Source: a virus
Strand: one strand, 5' to 3'
Length of the DNA: 59,498 nucleotides
Virus record (IMG/VR): IMGVR_UViG_3300037071_001110
Span: 1-59,498 of that record
How positions within the stretch are numbered: position 1 is the first letter of the stretch; each line of letters starts with the position of its first letter. Shown in pieces: positions 33,646 to 42,771 of this stretch. Position numbers and translations under genes: made by a program. The notes beneath the pieces were generated by a model. The model was given only the letters and a program-made list of their open reading frames with translations, was not told where the DNA came from and searched no databases.

Positions 33646-33674
33646 ATCTTAGCGAACCGCAATACGAGAGTCTA
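33646..33674 (-). promoter_or_regulatory. Minus promoter TAGACT-N17-TAAGAT
   Basis: On the minus strand, -35 TAGACT (33669-33674) and -10 TAAGAT (33646-33651) have a 17-base spacer containing ATTGCGG. The start site would coincide with the first base pair of the structured leader. The -35 box includes the TAG stop of the HNH gene. Confidence 0.7.
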
Positions 33675-33917
33675 GGACTGCGGCCTAAGTCTATCCCATC
33701 TGCCTTTCAGGTGGTGCCGAGCGTGACAACTATTGTGAGATGACGCGAGGTTCTCCTCGCTGTTGTCGAAGTGATTGTGATTGCGGTGATGGATAGTTAG
33801 GCCGTCCAACTTCTTCGTAGTCCACCAAATCTCCCCTCCACAGAACTCGCAGATCCATGGAGGGGAGGGGTGGAAGCCGAAGAACGCTATGCGGTGTTCA
33901 AGTTGTCTTTTTGCCAA
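33672..33917 (-). CDS. HNH endonuclease, small
   Basis: The 81-aa protein is a minimal HNH domain: CEFCGGE (zinc pair), LTIHHRNHNHFDNSEENLASSH and CHARHH. It probably acts as a free-standing homing or nicking enzyme. It starts at TTG within the end of thyX (20-base overlap) and ends in the -35 box of the next promoter. Confidence 0.75.
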   Translation of the reverse strand: MAKRQLEHRIAFFGFHPSPPWICEFCGGEIWWTTKKLDGLTIHHRNHNHFDNSEENLASSHNSCHARHHLKGRWDRLRPQS

Positions 33918-34803
33918 TCTCGTGATGCTCCGAGCGGAAGGTTCGGTTGTCCTCTCGCGCCCACCTGAACGGGCAGAACCCCTCGACCTTTTCCCATCCC
34001 TGGAAGGTGCACTTGTGCCCGCCGTACTCCTCGGGGCCAGAGGTCGTCTCGCAGGAAATCTTGATGTACCGCTCTAGCCAGGGGTACTGCTCGGACAGGA
34101 TCGTTCCCATCCGTCGGAACACGTCTCTGATCTCCCACTGGAAGAGCGAGCAGGCGCGGTAGGCGTAGACAGCTAGGAACTCCCGCACCGGGTACTCGCA
34201 CATGATGAAGGTCGTAGTGCCTTCCGGCAGAATGAACCGCGCGTCCTGGTACGCGATGTCCTCCTCGACCGCCATCTGGTAGGCGCGGTGGCACTGGTAG
34301 ATGGCCTCGAACCACTGGCGCCGGAGATTTGGCGTTCCCCGGTAGACGGACTCTGGCATCCGGCACTCGGGCCAACTGCCCATATCCGAGGCTCGCTGGC
34401 TCTGCTGGTGGAAGGCGGCGCGTCGGCTCCGGACCAGCTGGTGAGTACAGGTCCGGCTAACGCCAGATACGGCGAACACTACCACCTGGGTCTCTAGGGC
34501 AGTCTGTAGACCGCCCTTGAGCATTTCCTCCCAGTCGTCGCCGTAGTCGGGCAGTCCGTCGCTGAGATCGACGCCCTTGGTCGCGCGGACCGCCATTGAG
34601 AGCGTCCGCTTGAAGGCTTCCTCGTCAATCCCTTGGACTAGCTCGATCAACACGCCGTCGTTCCCGACCTGGACCATATTGTTGTCCAGAGGGGACTTGT
34701 GATCGTGAAGTTGGAACGACCGCTTGTTGAACGGCCCGTCCCCGAGCAGCGGGTCGTAGAACCCGCCCATCTCAAAGGCGTCCCTGCTAGTTGGCTGTTC
34801 CAT
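33898..34803 (-). CDS. thyX: Flavin-dependent thymidylate synthase ThyX
   Basis: The 301-aa protein makes dTMP from dUMP with FAD, NADPH and methylene-tetrahydrofolate. It has the ThyX signature in a variant form, THQLVRSRRAAFHQQSQRAS (around residue 120-140; the family motif is RHRxxSxNExSxR). It also has the distal ARFILPEGTTTFIMCE...FQWEIRDV block, with the residues that bind dUMP and FAD. ATG 34803 follows AGAAGG. It lies in the replication operon and probably secures dTTP for phage DNA synthesis. Confidence 0.92.
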   Translation of the reverse strand: MEQPTSRDAFEMGGFYDPLLGDGPFNKRSFQLHDHKSPLDNNMVQVGNDGVLIELVQGIDEEAFKRTLSMAVRATKGVDLSDGLPDYGDDWEEMLKGGLQTALETQVVVFAVSGVSRTCTHQLVRSRRAAFHQQSQRASDMGSWPECRMPESVYRGTPNLRRQWFEAIYQCHRAYQMAVEEDIAYQDARFILPEGTTTFIMCEYPVREFLAVYAYRACSLFQWEIRDVFRRMGTILSEQYPWLERYIKISCETTSGPEEYGGHKCTFQGWEKVEGFCPFRWAREDNRTFRSEHHEIGKKTT

Positions 34804-34998
34804 TCACAACCTTCTTTCGTATCCGCATCGTCGACACGTTTTGCCAGTTCCGTCCTTCCGGATCCACCACCCCTGATCGTGAGGACAGGCCCAGGCTATG
34901 ATCTTGCCGGTTCCGTCGCACATCTCACAGTCCCATTGGTAGGCTTCGTCTTCCATCTGTCCGGTACCCCGGCAATTGTGACAGTCGATTCTCTTCAT
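34804..34998 (-). CDS. DnaJ-type zinc-knuckle protein, 64 aa
   Basis: The protein is three Cys pairs: CHNCRGTGQ, CEMCDGTGK (both CxxCxGxG, as in the DnaJ zinc domain) and CRRCGYERR. It lies between dnaE and thyX, overlapping the dnaE stop as ATGA. It may be a protein-binding or nucleic-acid-binding adaptor; related small proteins recur at 53-54.7 kb. Confidence 0.75.
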   Translation of the reverse strand: MKRIDCHNCRGTGQMEDEAYQWDCEMCDGTGKIIAWACPHDQGWWIRKDGTGKTCRRCGYERRL

Positions 34999-37900
34999 CA
35001 GTCCTCTAGGTCCAGGACCCAGAAGCGGTGGACATTGACTGCCCGCGCGTTTCTGTAGCCCGGCTTCGTCCCCATGATGAGGATAGGGTCGGTCCCGAGT
35101 TCAAGTCCCCATAGAGCATCCTTCATTCGGGGGTAGGACCAACGGTTGATATAGAAGCTCACTATCTCGCTGCCATCCGTTCCCGTAAGAATCATCCACT
35201 CATTTAGGTGAGGGTCCTTTACCTGTTCAGGGTCAAGCTCTACCCCTGTACGGGCGCGGTTGATCTCGTAGATGTCCCTAAGGTTGCGGTGCAGCCCGAT
35301 CCCAAGCCACACAACCTTAGTGTTCTCCCCGCGTTCATAGGGAACCTGTTCGGACGTGTGGGTGGGATAGGGTAGGGCTAGTCTACGGATCGCGGTTTTG
35401 GAAGTCGAGAGGAGCAGATCGAGAGTGTCCAGTCCGAACGGATCATCGCTCGTCGCAAACTCCTCAATCTTCTCATAGGTCTTTGGACCGATCCCCTTAA
35501 TGCCCATCAGTTGGCTCCAGCGGGTGAACCCTGCCGCGTCTCGGGCAGTGACGATCTGATTCGCCATCTTGTCCCCGATCCCGGGAACTTGGCTGAAGCC
35601 AGCCCTAATCCTCCCAGGCTTCCCCCTCTCCCATGTCACTCCAGAGCGTTTGATAGAAGGTGGTTGAATCTGGATATCGCGGAGCCTCGCGTCGCGCATC
35701 AGGTTTGTGTGACGATCGACCTTGATCTTTCCGCCCATCCCGGAGGTCTGCCCGCGAGGCATCTTTGCGAGAGCGGCGGCGTAGAATGCTTCCGGCTGAT
35801 GAACCCTGAACCACTGCGACCAGTACCCAAGCATCGAGTAGCTCACGCAATGTGCGTAGTTGAAGGCGTAGGACCCTGATGTAATGCACAGGCCCCAGAC
35901 GGCTTTGGCCTCCTCCTCGCTCATTCCGTGGGACTTTGCGCCTTCCCAGAAGGTGGTCCACTGCCTGTTGAACTCGGCGTCTCCGAGTTTGCGGCTGATG
36001 ATACGGCGGATGTATGCTGCGTGGGTCCACGAGAACTTTCCAATCTCTCGGACGATTCTGAGGATCTGCTCCTGGTAGATCACTTGGTACTTCGTGTGAT
36101 GTGTGATCCCCTCTAGGAGCGGGTGCTGAACCTCGGGCTTCTTCAACCCCCGTTTAATGTCGATGTACTCGGAGGAGGCTCCGTTGTGGAGAGGCCCGGG
36201 GCGGCTAAGAGCATTGACATCACAAAGTTCATTGAAGTCGTCGGGTCGAAGGGCACCGTTAACGGATCGCATCGAACGTCCCTCGAACTGGAAGATCCCT
36301 GTGACCTCGTTTTTGCGAAACGCGTCAATAACGAGGGGGTCATCCAAGGGGATGTCGTATAGATCGCTAACTGCCATATCCACCTGGCGACATGCCTCTG
36401 CGAGCATCGTGACGGTTGAAAGACCCAAGAAGTCCAGCTTGAGTAGACCTTGCCGTTCGGCATCGTATTTGTCCATCGATACCACAGTCCGACGTTCTCC
36501 ATTGATCTCCCTCTCCAGCACGGCAGTAACGTCGGTGATCGGTCCGTTCGACACGACCAGTCCGGCAGCGTGTACGCCAAACCCCTTGACGTTACCCTCT
36601 AGCTCCATCGCCTTGGCGAGCGACGGGTACTCCTCAAAGACCTCGCGGGCGTTGGGGAAATACTCGACGGTGTCCATGATGGTCGCGCTCGCTCGCAGGT
36701 CGCCGGAGGACCGCTCAATGAGCATGTCCTTGATCTCCTCGACCTTGAACTTCGGGATCTTGTGAACCCGAGCGATGTCGTCTAGCGCGAGCTTCGCTTT
36801 GTAGGTGGTGAAGGTCCCGATGTTGTTGACGCATTCTGCCCCATACTTCGATACAAGGTAGTCGCGGACCTCACCGCGTCTCTCGCTATCAAAGTCGAGG
36901 TCAATGTCCGGGAGGTCTTCACGCGTGACGTCAATGAAACGCTCAAAGACCAGGTTCGGGAACAGAAGCGGATTGACTTCCGTGATGCGTAGTAGGTAAC
37001 ATATAAGAGAGGCCGCTGCTGAACCTCTAGCCGGTCCAACCGCGATTTGATGATTCTTAGCCCATCTGACAGCGTCGGACACGACGAGGAAGTAGTCAAC
37101 GAAGTCCTTGGTGGTGATGATTCGTCGTTCCTTCTTGAGCTGTCGTCTGGCCTCTCGCTTCTGCTCGGAGGAGAGTCTGTCGAATCCACGGTAATGCCAC
37201 CCCCTTTCGATCCATTGGTCGAATAGTGCTTCGGAGTCTTTGGTCGGGTACCTGATCTGCGGCAGCTTCGGGAGCGCCACTGTACAATCTTGTGCTATCG
37301 CCTCAGTGTTAAGAATCGCTTCAACAGCTTGGCGATGAGTAAGACCAGTCCGACGTAGGCGACGATAGATAGCACGATCACTAGCAGGAGGAGCCAGAGC
37401 GGCATGGTATCCCCAGTCGCGTGCCTGATCCTCCAACGACTGCTTTCCGCCGCCTCGGACATTGTGAAGGATTTGCTGCATTTCACGTTCACTAACATCG
37501 GTGTAGTGAACGTCTAAAGTGGCCACGAGTGGGATGCCAAGTTCTCTGGCGATCCTCGCAAGCTGAGGATTAGCTCGACACGTCGCTTCAAGTTCTGGGA
37601 ATGCTTGGACCTCAATGAAGTACGAACCATTAAGGCTGTCCCGGAATCGTCTAGCAACTGACTTTGCGCGAGTGTAACTTGCATCTGCGGGTGCAATGTT
37701 TTTGCCGCCCATAAGCGAAGTGAATAGGAGCGACCCTTGGCATCCGCTGAGAACGACCAACCCCTGGTGGTGGTCAGCAAGCATCCGGCCACTTGCAGTC
37801 GGCTCATAATAGAATCCTTCTGAGTATGTCCGGGATACAAGCTGGAGTAGATTTCTGTACCCTCGTTGATCCCTAGCCAGGATAGTGAGATGGTTCTTCC

Positions 37901-38273
37901 TCTGAGTACGCCTTTCCTCATCAACGTCTCCTGTGTAGAGTTCCACCCCATAGATAGGCTTCACCCCGTGCTTCTCTGCTGCCTTCTCTAGCCTGACGTG
38001 TGAGGCTACGTTCCCATGCTCCGTAAGCGCGAGCGCCGACATGTTCAGTTCTTCGATCTTCGTCACGTGCGCTTCGGGTAGCTGGAACCCGTCAAGATAG
38101 GAAAATGTGCTGTGGTGATGCAATGAAACGAAATGTTGCCGTGTCCGGTTATGCTTCCGTGATCTGTGCCGAACAACCAGGGGTACGTCCGCATGTTTGA
38201 ACGTCCGGAATGACGAGTCATCCAGATTATGGGCGCTCAGTGCGCGCTTATGCGGAAGTCCCGCCGGACTCAT
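34998..38273 (-). CDS. dnaE: DNA polymerase III alpha subunit (DnaE-type)
   Basis: The 1091-aa C-family polymerase is the phage replicase. After a ~48-residue basic extension comes a PHP domain (LHHHSTFSYLDG, ALTEHGN, GVELY, NHLTILARD). The palm has PDIDLDFDSERR (Asp near 456) and RGSAAASLICYL. The fingers/thumb region includes GIFQFEGRSMRS and YQEQILRIVREIGKFSWTHA, and a helix-hairpin-helix (MGIKGIGPKTYEKI) lies near 930. The C-terminal part is short. No separate proofreading subunit is seen, so the PHP domain may supply the exonuclease. Confidence 0.93.
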   Translation of the reverse strand: MSPAGLPHKRALSAHNLDDSSFRTFKHADVPLVVRHRSRKHNRTRQHFVSLHHHSTFSYLDGFQLPEAHVTKIEELNMSALALTEHGNVASHVRLEKAAEKHGVKPIYGVELYTGDVDEERRTQRKNHLTILARDQRGYRNLLQLVSRTYSEGFYYEPTASGRMLADHHQGLVVLSGCQGSLLFTSLMGGKNIAPADASYTRAKSVARRFRDSLNGSYFIEVQAFPELEATCRANPQLARIARELGIPLVATLDVHYTDVSEREMQQILHNVRGGGKQSLEDQARDWGYHAALAPPASDRAIYRRLRRTGLTHRQAVEAILNTEAIAQDCTVALPKLPQIRYPTKDSEALFDQWIERGWHYRGFDRLSSEQKREARRQLKKERRIITTKDFVDYFLVVSDAVRWAKNHQIAVGPARGSAAASLICYLLRITEVNPLLFPNLVFERFIDVTREDLPDIDLDFDSERRGEVRDYLVSKYGAECVNNIGTFTTYKAKLALDDIARVHKIPKFKVEEIKDMLIERSSGDLRASATIMDTVEYFPNAREVFEEYPSLAKAMELEGNVKGFGVHAAGLVVSNGPITDVTAVLEREINGERRTVVSMDKYDAERQGLLKLDFLGLSTVTMLAEACRQVDMAVSDLYDIPLDDPLVIDAFRKNEVTGIFQFEGRSMRSVNGALRPDDFNELCDVNALSRPGPLHNGASSEYIDIKRGLKKPEVQHPLLEGITHHTKYQVIYQEQILRIVREIGKFSWTHAAYIRRIISRKLGDAEFNRQWTTFWEGAKSHGMSEEEAKAVWGLCITSGSYAFNYAHCVSYSMLGYWSQWFRVHQPEAFYAAALAKMPRGQTSGMGGKIKVDRHTNLMRDARLRDIQIQPPSIKRSGVTWERGKPGRIRAGFSQVPGIGDKMANQIVTARDAAGFTRWSQLMGIKGIGPKTYEKIEEFATSDDPFGLDTLDLLLSTSKTAIRRLALPYPTHTSEQVPYERGENTKVVWLGIGLHRNLRDIYEINRARTGVELDPEQVKDPHLNEWMILTGTDGSEIVSFYINRWSYPRMKDALWGLELGTDPILIMGTKPGYRNARAVNVHRFWVLDLED

Positions 38274-38569
38274 TCCATGGCCTCCAACCGGCGGACCAGG
38301 AACGCCGAGTAGTTGATCAAGTCGAGCGCGTTGTCGATCGCGGCCTCCGTGTTCCCGGTCTCAGCGGCAGCCTTGACCCTTGCTGCCTTCGATGTGATAT
38401 GGAGAAGTGCATCCTCCAAGGGATACTCTGCCCACGCGTCTCCGTAGGTGTTGTACCTCTCCAGGTAAATCCCCCAAGCCTTATCGAACACGTCGCTGTG
38501 AGTATCGAGGGCAGCGACCTTGCGCATTTCCGCTAGCTGGTCCTCGCTATACTGTGGCGTATCGGGCAC
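38270..38569 (-). CDS. MazG/DUF1599-like nucleotide-pool protein
   Basis: The 99-aa product from GTG 38569 (GGAGG six bases upstream) resembles DUF1599 proteins related to MazG: FDKAWGIYLERYNTYGDAW, then a helix ending ITSKAARVKAA, and LDLINYSAFLVRRLEAME. These proteins are linked to nucleotide hydrolysis or modification in phages. An upstream start at 38638 would overlap the HAD gene heavily. It overlaps dnaE as ATGA. Confidence 0.65.
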   Translation of the reverse strand: MPDTPQYSEDQLAEMRKVAALDTHSDVFDKAWGIYLERYNTYGDAWAEYPLEDALLHITSKAARVKAAAETGNTEAAIDNALDLINYSAFLVRRLEAME

Positions 38570-39212
38570 GCCAGACCTCCGCTCGCTCGGTGAGGATATC
38601 CGTCGCTGCGTACAGACTTGGGATCGCCGGTCGGTCAACGTCTCGATTCCAAACGTTCCGGATCAACACGGGCACCTTGACTCCGAACTCTTGCACCGCG
38701 AGGTCATACATCTCATAGAGGTCATCTATGACCATAATGACTCGCTCGCGGTCTACCCGGTCTGCCAATTGGGCATACTTGTCATCATCGTAGAGCAGAC
38801 CTCGGTATCCGTTCAAACCGTTGTGCTCCAGCCAGAAGCGGGTATCCGGGTCAATGTTGTCGAGTCGCTGGTACGGTCGCGTTGTGCACAGCCAGACCTC
38901 GACACCCAACTTTTTCGCCGTTCGCAGTAAGGCTGGCGCTCCTGCCCGAATAGGCTGGGAACGCTTCTGAGCGCCTTGGCGGTAAGCAAGCTTGATATCC
39001 CGCCAAGTATACTCGCTGATCCCGAGCTTGCTACAGACAAACTCTCGGAACGAGTAGGTGCCGGTGTAGTCCTTGGGGAACAAGACACTCTCACCAGAGC
39101 CAACGTAGGCTTCCGCAAACCGGGCAAAGTGGCCGTGATAATCAGCCAGCGTACCGTCAATGTCGAGGGCGAGGATCGGATGAACAGTATGGCTACAGTT
39201 TGAGCACCTCAT
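38547..39212 (-). CDS. HAD-superfamily phosphatase (nucleotidase-like)
   Basis: The 221-aa protein has the HAD motifs: ALDIDGTLADYHGH (Asp17/Asp19), LCTTRP (motif II) and MVIDDLYEM (motif IV). It also carries MRCSNCSH at the start, a possible metal pair. ATG 39212 overlaps the upstream stop. It probably removes phosphate from nucleotides, shifting the dNTP pool along with the MazG-like protein and ThyX. Confidence 0.82.
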   Translation of the reverse strand: MRCSNCSHTVHPILALDIDGTLADYHGHFARFAEAYVGSGESVLFPKDYTGTYSFREFVCSKLGISEYTWRDIKLAYRQGAQKRSQPIRAGAPALLRTAKKLGVEVWLCTTRPYQRLDNIDPDTRFWLEHNGLNGYRGLLYDDDKYAQLADRVDRERVIMVIDDLYEMYDLAVQEFGVKVPVLIRNVWNRDVDRPAIPSLYAATDILTERAEVWRARYATV

Positions 39213-39958
39213 ACTGTGAAGTACCTCAACGTCTCGATGTAAGCCTCGTGCGAAAGTACGTCCCTCTGCCACTTGCCGTTCCTTCCCGCCGGCATGACGT
39301 TCGTCCGCCAGCAGTCGCAGTTGTTCGCTTGGGGTTTGGCGAACGGGTGCCCGTAGCTCCGCTCTGATCCTTGGACGTACTCTCTGTGAGCGATCCCTTG
39401 GATGTTCGACGCTCTGTGCCAGGGGTAGTTGGGCAGCCCGTTATAGATGATCGTGTTCTTCGGAACGATCTGACCGTCCACCTGCTCAATCTCAACCATG
39501 CGGGTCGTGAAGTCGTGCCGACCCTTACAGATTGCCATCTTGGGCAGGGTATTGATCACCAGGTCGAACTTATCCAAGAGGCGATCAACGGTCGGAACTC
39601 CGATGTCATTGACGTGGTTTATCTTCTGGATGTACATGTGCCAGAGAAGATCGTATGTTTCCTTCAGATCCCATGCTGGGCGGGTTTCCTCTTCCCATCT
39701 GCTCCAGGAGGATGGATGGTGCTCGTTTCCGTAGACCTTCCTAGTATACTCCTCGCCGGTGCCCCATTTCTCGAATCTGATTCGGAAATCTGGCTCGTCG
39801 GCCGTCAGCCCTTCAATTGGGATATGAAGGTACTGTGCACCCGCTATGATGCTCTTCTTCACGCGCGAGAAGATCATATAGTTTTGCCTCGTCCGGTCCA
39901 GAGCGTAGGCTGCGAGGAGCCCCGCCGGTCCGCAACCGAGCACTGCTACTCTAGCCAC
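39209..39958 (-). CDS. FAD/NAD(P)-binding oxidoreductase-like protein
   Basis: The 249-aa protein starts with a Rossmann dinucleotide motif, VAVLGCGPAGLLAAYALDRT, typical of FAD-binding enzymes. The remainder (HHPSSWSRWEEETRPAWDL, DLVINTLPKMAICKGRHDFTT) resembles the shortened phage flavoproteins found in actinophages. The substrate is unknown. Its place beside HAD, MazG-like and ThyX genes suggests nucleotide or base chemistry, but that is inference. Confidence 0.7.
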   Translation of the reverse strand: MARVAVLGCGPAGLLAAYALDRTRQNYMIFSRVKKSIIAGAQYLHIPIEGLTADEPDFRIRFEKWGTGEEYTRKVYGNEHHPSSWSRWEEETRPAWDLKETYDLLWHMYIQKINHVNDIGVPTVDRLLDKFDLVINTLPKMAICKGRHDFTTRMVEIEQVDGQIVPKNTIIYNGLPNYPWHRASNIQGIAHREYVQGSERSYGHPFAKPQANNCDCWRTNVMPAGRNGKWQRDVLSHEAYIETLRYFTV

Positions 39959-42704
39959 CCATTTCCTTTCTGTGAGTCTCCATAATGATCTCTCGGAAAG
40001 CCGGATTGATGATGTGGTTACCTCCAGTTGATCGGATCGCTGACAATCCGTTAAGTTGGCTGATCTTTTCGTTTGTGGCCCCGTAGTCCCCGATTGCCGA
40101 TTCTAGCTCCCTGGTTGTAAACATTCCACCCGGGATATCAATCAGGAAGTTGAGCAAGTTCCTAGTCCCAAGCAAGATTTCTACGAGGACATCAGCAGAG
40201 TCTCTAGTCCGTTGCTCTTCGTGATGCGTCTTGTCACCCATCATCTTGAAGCCGAAGTTTGGAGCGCCGTAGACGATATCAATAATCTTCTCGGCCGTCA
40301 AGACGTGCTCGCGCTTTACGATCAGCTGATCTCCATCATCAGTTGAGAAGAGTCGAGCAGCTACCGATACTGACATTCGCGCGATCTTGACCCAAGAGTC
40401 ATTGCTGATCAAGAGAGGTGGATTATCCGGGTAGACATCGCTGAACCTACTTTGGACTTCACGCACTGTCCGTTCGGCCCCGTCGTCCCAGATCACTTGC
40501 GACTCTTTCCTTGTCCACGCCCACTGTACCAAGTCTGAGCAATCTTGACTGTCGTGCTTAGGTTCGCCAGAGATAGGCTTTTTGCTAGTTCTCTCCAACG
40601 GCACGTCGTCGGACCTAAGCGTAGTTGCCATGTCGAATCTTGCGATGTCCTCTCGCGTTCCGATCAGCTCAGCGATAGCCCTGGCGCCATAAAGGAAGTT
40701 CGACATGTCAGTATGTTCGGCCCGAGGGTTCCCCATCCAGATCATCCGAACTCTTGCTAGCGTCTCGTCTCCAGCGATCTTTTGGACTGAGGCGATTCCA
40801 GATGATCGCGCGTTCGACATCTGAGCAATGTGATCCTTACTCAGATGGCTGACCTCATCCAGAACTACGAGACGAGCATCATTAGCAGGAATAACTCCCC
40901 ATGTGATATTCCAATCGCCCTTTACTTGCTGGGCTCCTCCATATAGCCCCGCGAAGGATGCCCCTTCACAGACTGCTATCTCCCCTGCCTGATAGTGGCC
41001 CTTTAGCCTATTGGCGATATTGGACTTGCCAGTCCGGGTATCTCCAATGACGAGAAGTTCCATCCACCCCCGCGTCACAAGTTGCCCTTCAAAATTGAAC
41101 TTCAAGACTGAGTGCCACACCATGTCCATCAGGATGTGAAGGTTCGGACGCTCATAGATCCGCGTCACGTGATGCGACATATCCCGAGCAATCTCACGAA
41201 GCTTGGCATACGGAGTTTGCCCCTTCCTCGGTTGGAAGGTACGCTTGAGGGCATCGACCCGCTCCCTCGGCAGTTGCATTCCCCAATCTACCTTCCGTAC
41301 CTCTTGGAACCCGGATGCCAAGAACTCCGTCTCTTGGGTACGCGGGTTCGGGTGTGGAGCCCCGGTCATCTGGGCAGTAGCGTTGCTCGGTAGATTGGAG
41401 TGTCCTATTACCGTCAACGCTACGAAGTTCATGTTGGGCGAGTGACCGTTAAGGTTCGACAACTCTGGCTTAACAAAGACTGTCTCAATGCTGTGATATT
41501 CGGCAATCGTGGGCTTAACGTCGCATTTGGCCGGAACCCCGGCAATCCTTCTCAACATCTTGATAACTTCATCGTCTCTAGCATTCATCAATTTGAAGCT
41601 AACAGGATCGTTAGCCTCAATCTCAATCTCTCCGCCCTTGTGGTCGAACGGGCAATGTGGGCATATAGATTCAGGGGAGCATTCAAACTTGACCCTACGC
41701 GGGATGAAGTATTTCTTGTCGGACTTTCCGCGCACGCTGCCGGTAAACCGCAACATCTGCCCTACATTGGCAGCGCGGATCACTTCCGTAATGTCGGCGT
41801 TTTCTCTGACCGCTTTTGGAGGCTCGCGATTGACGAGCGGGAGCGCCCGTCGCATCAGCCCCTTCATCTTGCCGCGCTTGCCAGGGTGGTCGTTCCAGAA
41901 GTCAGTTAGGTCCTTGCCATTCTTATCCGTCAGCGGGTACGGGAGAACCAGTTCAAGAACCTTCTCAGCAATCTCTTTAAGGTGAGAAGCCACAATGGCA
42001 TTTCCGCGCTCTCCTGCCTCGTCGCGATCGTGACAGACGTAGACAGCCTTGCCTTCAAAGTAACGGTTCCATCCGTCCTTCCATTCACGGGCGGACCCGG
42101 TGCGCGTGATAGCCGGGAACCCGTTTTGGATCGAGGCGAGTGCGTCGAGTTCACCTTCGCAAATGATGATCTCATATGGCATATTGTCTACAATTGCCGC
42201 CGGATAGAGCACGGCCATAGCGTGCCCTTTGACGGACCAAATCTTGCGGCCCGTCTTTGCGCCTGGGTTATAGGTCCGGACGTTGATGAGAACGCCCTCG
42301 CGGTTGTAGACCGGGATCTTGTAGTACCGGCCATCGAACCCGAGATTGTACTCTGCTATCGTATCCCGGTTGAGTCCGCGGAGACTTGTGAACCTTTCCA
42401 GGGCTCGCTCGTCTGTGAGCAACCGAACATTCCATTGGGAGATTAGGTCCTCATGAGGCAGCCTATCAGCCTCGCGGCTCGGGTCCAAAGCGGGACCTCC
42501 TACCCATTCATCCTTCCTTCTCAGAAGTTGACGCAGGGAGAGGCCGCCGCAACGGAAGCAGTTGAAGACCTCCTTCTTGACGTTAAGCGACGCACTTCGC
42601 TTTTCGTCTGGATGGAGCGGGCAGTGCAGCGCCCATTCGCCGTCACTTCCAGGCTCGTCGCCTATGAGATAGGGACGCAAGGGCGCAAGTCGGGGGTACC
42701 TCAT
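39951..42704 (-). CDS. Primase fused to an MCM-like helicase
   Basis: The 917-aa protein has three parts. A CHC2-type zinc site (CPLH at 28-31, CFRC at 49-52) leads into a DnaG-like TOPRIM (IICEGELDAL, Glu near 183; VCHDRDEAGERG). A middle region of OB-fold type carries its own zinc cluster (CSPESICPHCPFDHKGGE, near 345). The C-terminal AAA+ motor has Walker A VIGDTRTGKS (~549-558), Walker B LVVLDEVSHL (~608), the MCM-style sensor stretch GIASVQKIAGDETLARVRMIWMGNPR in pieces, and a winged C-terminus. It should unwind and prime the fork. MCM-type motors are archaeal/eukaryotic in origin and uncommon in phages. Confidence 0.82.
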   Translation of the reverse strand: MRYPRLAPLRPYLIGDEPGSDGEWALHCPLHPDEKRSASLNVKKEVFNCFRCGGLSLRQLLRRKDEWVGGPALDPSREADRLPHEDLISQWNVRLLTDERALERFTSLRGLNRDTIAEYNLGFDGRYYKIPVYNREGVLINVRTYNPGAKTGRKIWSVKGHAMAVLYPAAIVDNMPYEIIICEGELDALASIQNGFPAITRTGSAREWKDGWNRYFEGKAVYVCHDRDEAGERGNAIVASHLKEIAEKVLELVLPYPLTDKNGKDLTDFWNDHPGKRGKMKGLMRRALPLVNREPPKAVRENADITEVIRAANVGQMLRFTGSVRGKSDKKYFIPRRVKFECSPESICPHCPFDHKGGEIEIEANDPVSFKLMNARDDEVIKMLRRIAGVPAKCDVKPTIAEYHSIETVFVKPELSNLNGHSPNMNFVALTVIGHSNLPSNATAQMTGAPHPNPRTQETEFLASGFQEVRKVDWGMQLPRERVDALKRTFQPRKGQTPYAKLREIARDMSHHVTRIYERPNLHILMDMVWHSVLKFNFEGQLVTRGWMELLVIGDTRTGKSNIANRLKGHYQAGEIAVCEGASFAGLYGGAQQVKGDWNITWGVIPANDARLVVLDEVSHLSKDHIAQMSNARSSGIASVQKIAGDETLARVRMIWMGNPRAEHTDMSNFLYGARAIAELIGTREDIARFDMATTLRSDDVPLERTSKKPISGEPKHDSQDCSDLVQWAWTRKESQVIWDDGAERTVREVQSRFSDVYPDNPPLLISNDSWVKIARMSVSVAARLFSTDDGDQLIVKREHVLTAEKIIDIVYGAPNFGFKMMGDKTHHEEQRTRDSADVLVEILLGTRNLLNFLIDIPGGMFTTRELESAIGDYGATNEKISQLNGLSAIRSTGGNHIINPAFREIIMETHRKEMGG

Positions 42705-42771
42705 GACTTGCTCCTAAGAGAGTGGGCTGGGAGCGGGACTGGGTGTTGCCCCGCCCCCTGCCCCTAGCGGA

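Noticed and set aside
37295-37498. Minus-strand frame with a predicted membrane helix inside dnaE
   Set aside because: The dnaE frame is unbroken through this region, and the hydrophobic run is a frame artefact.
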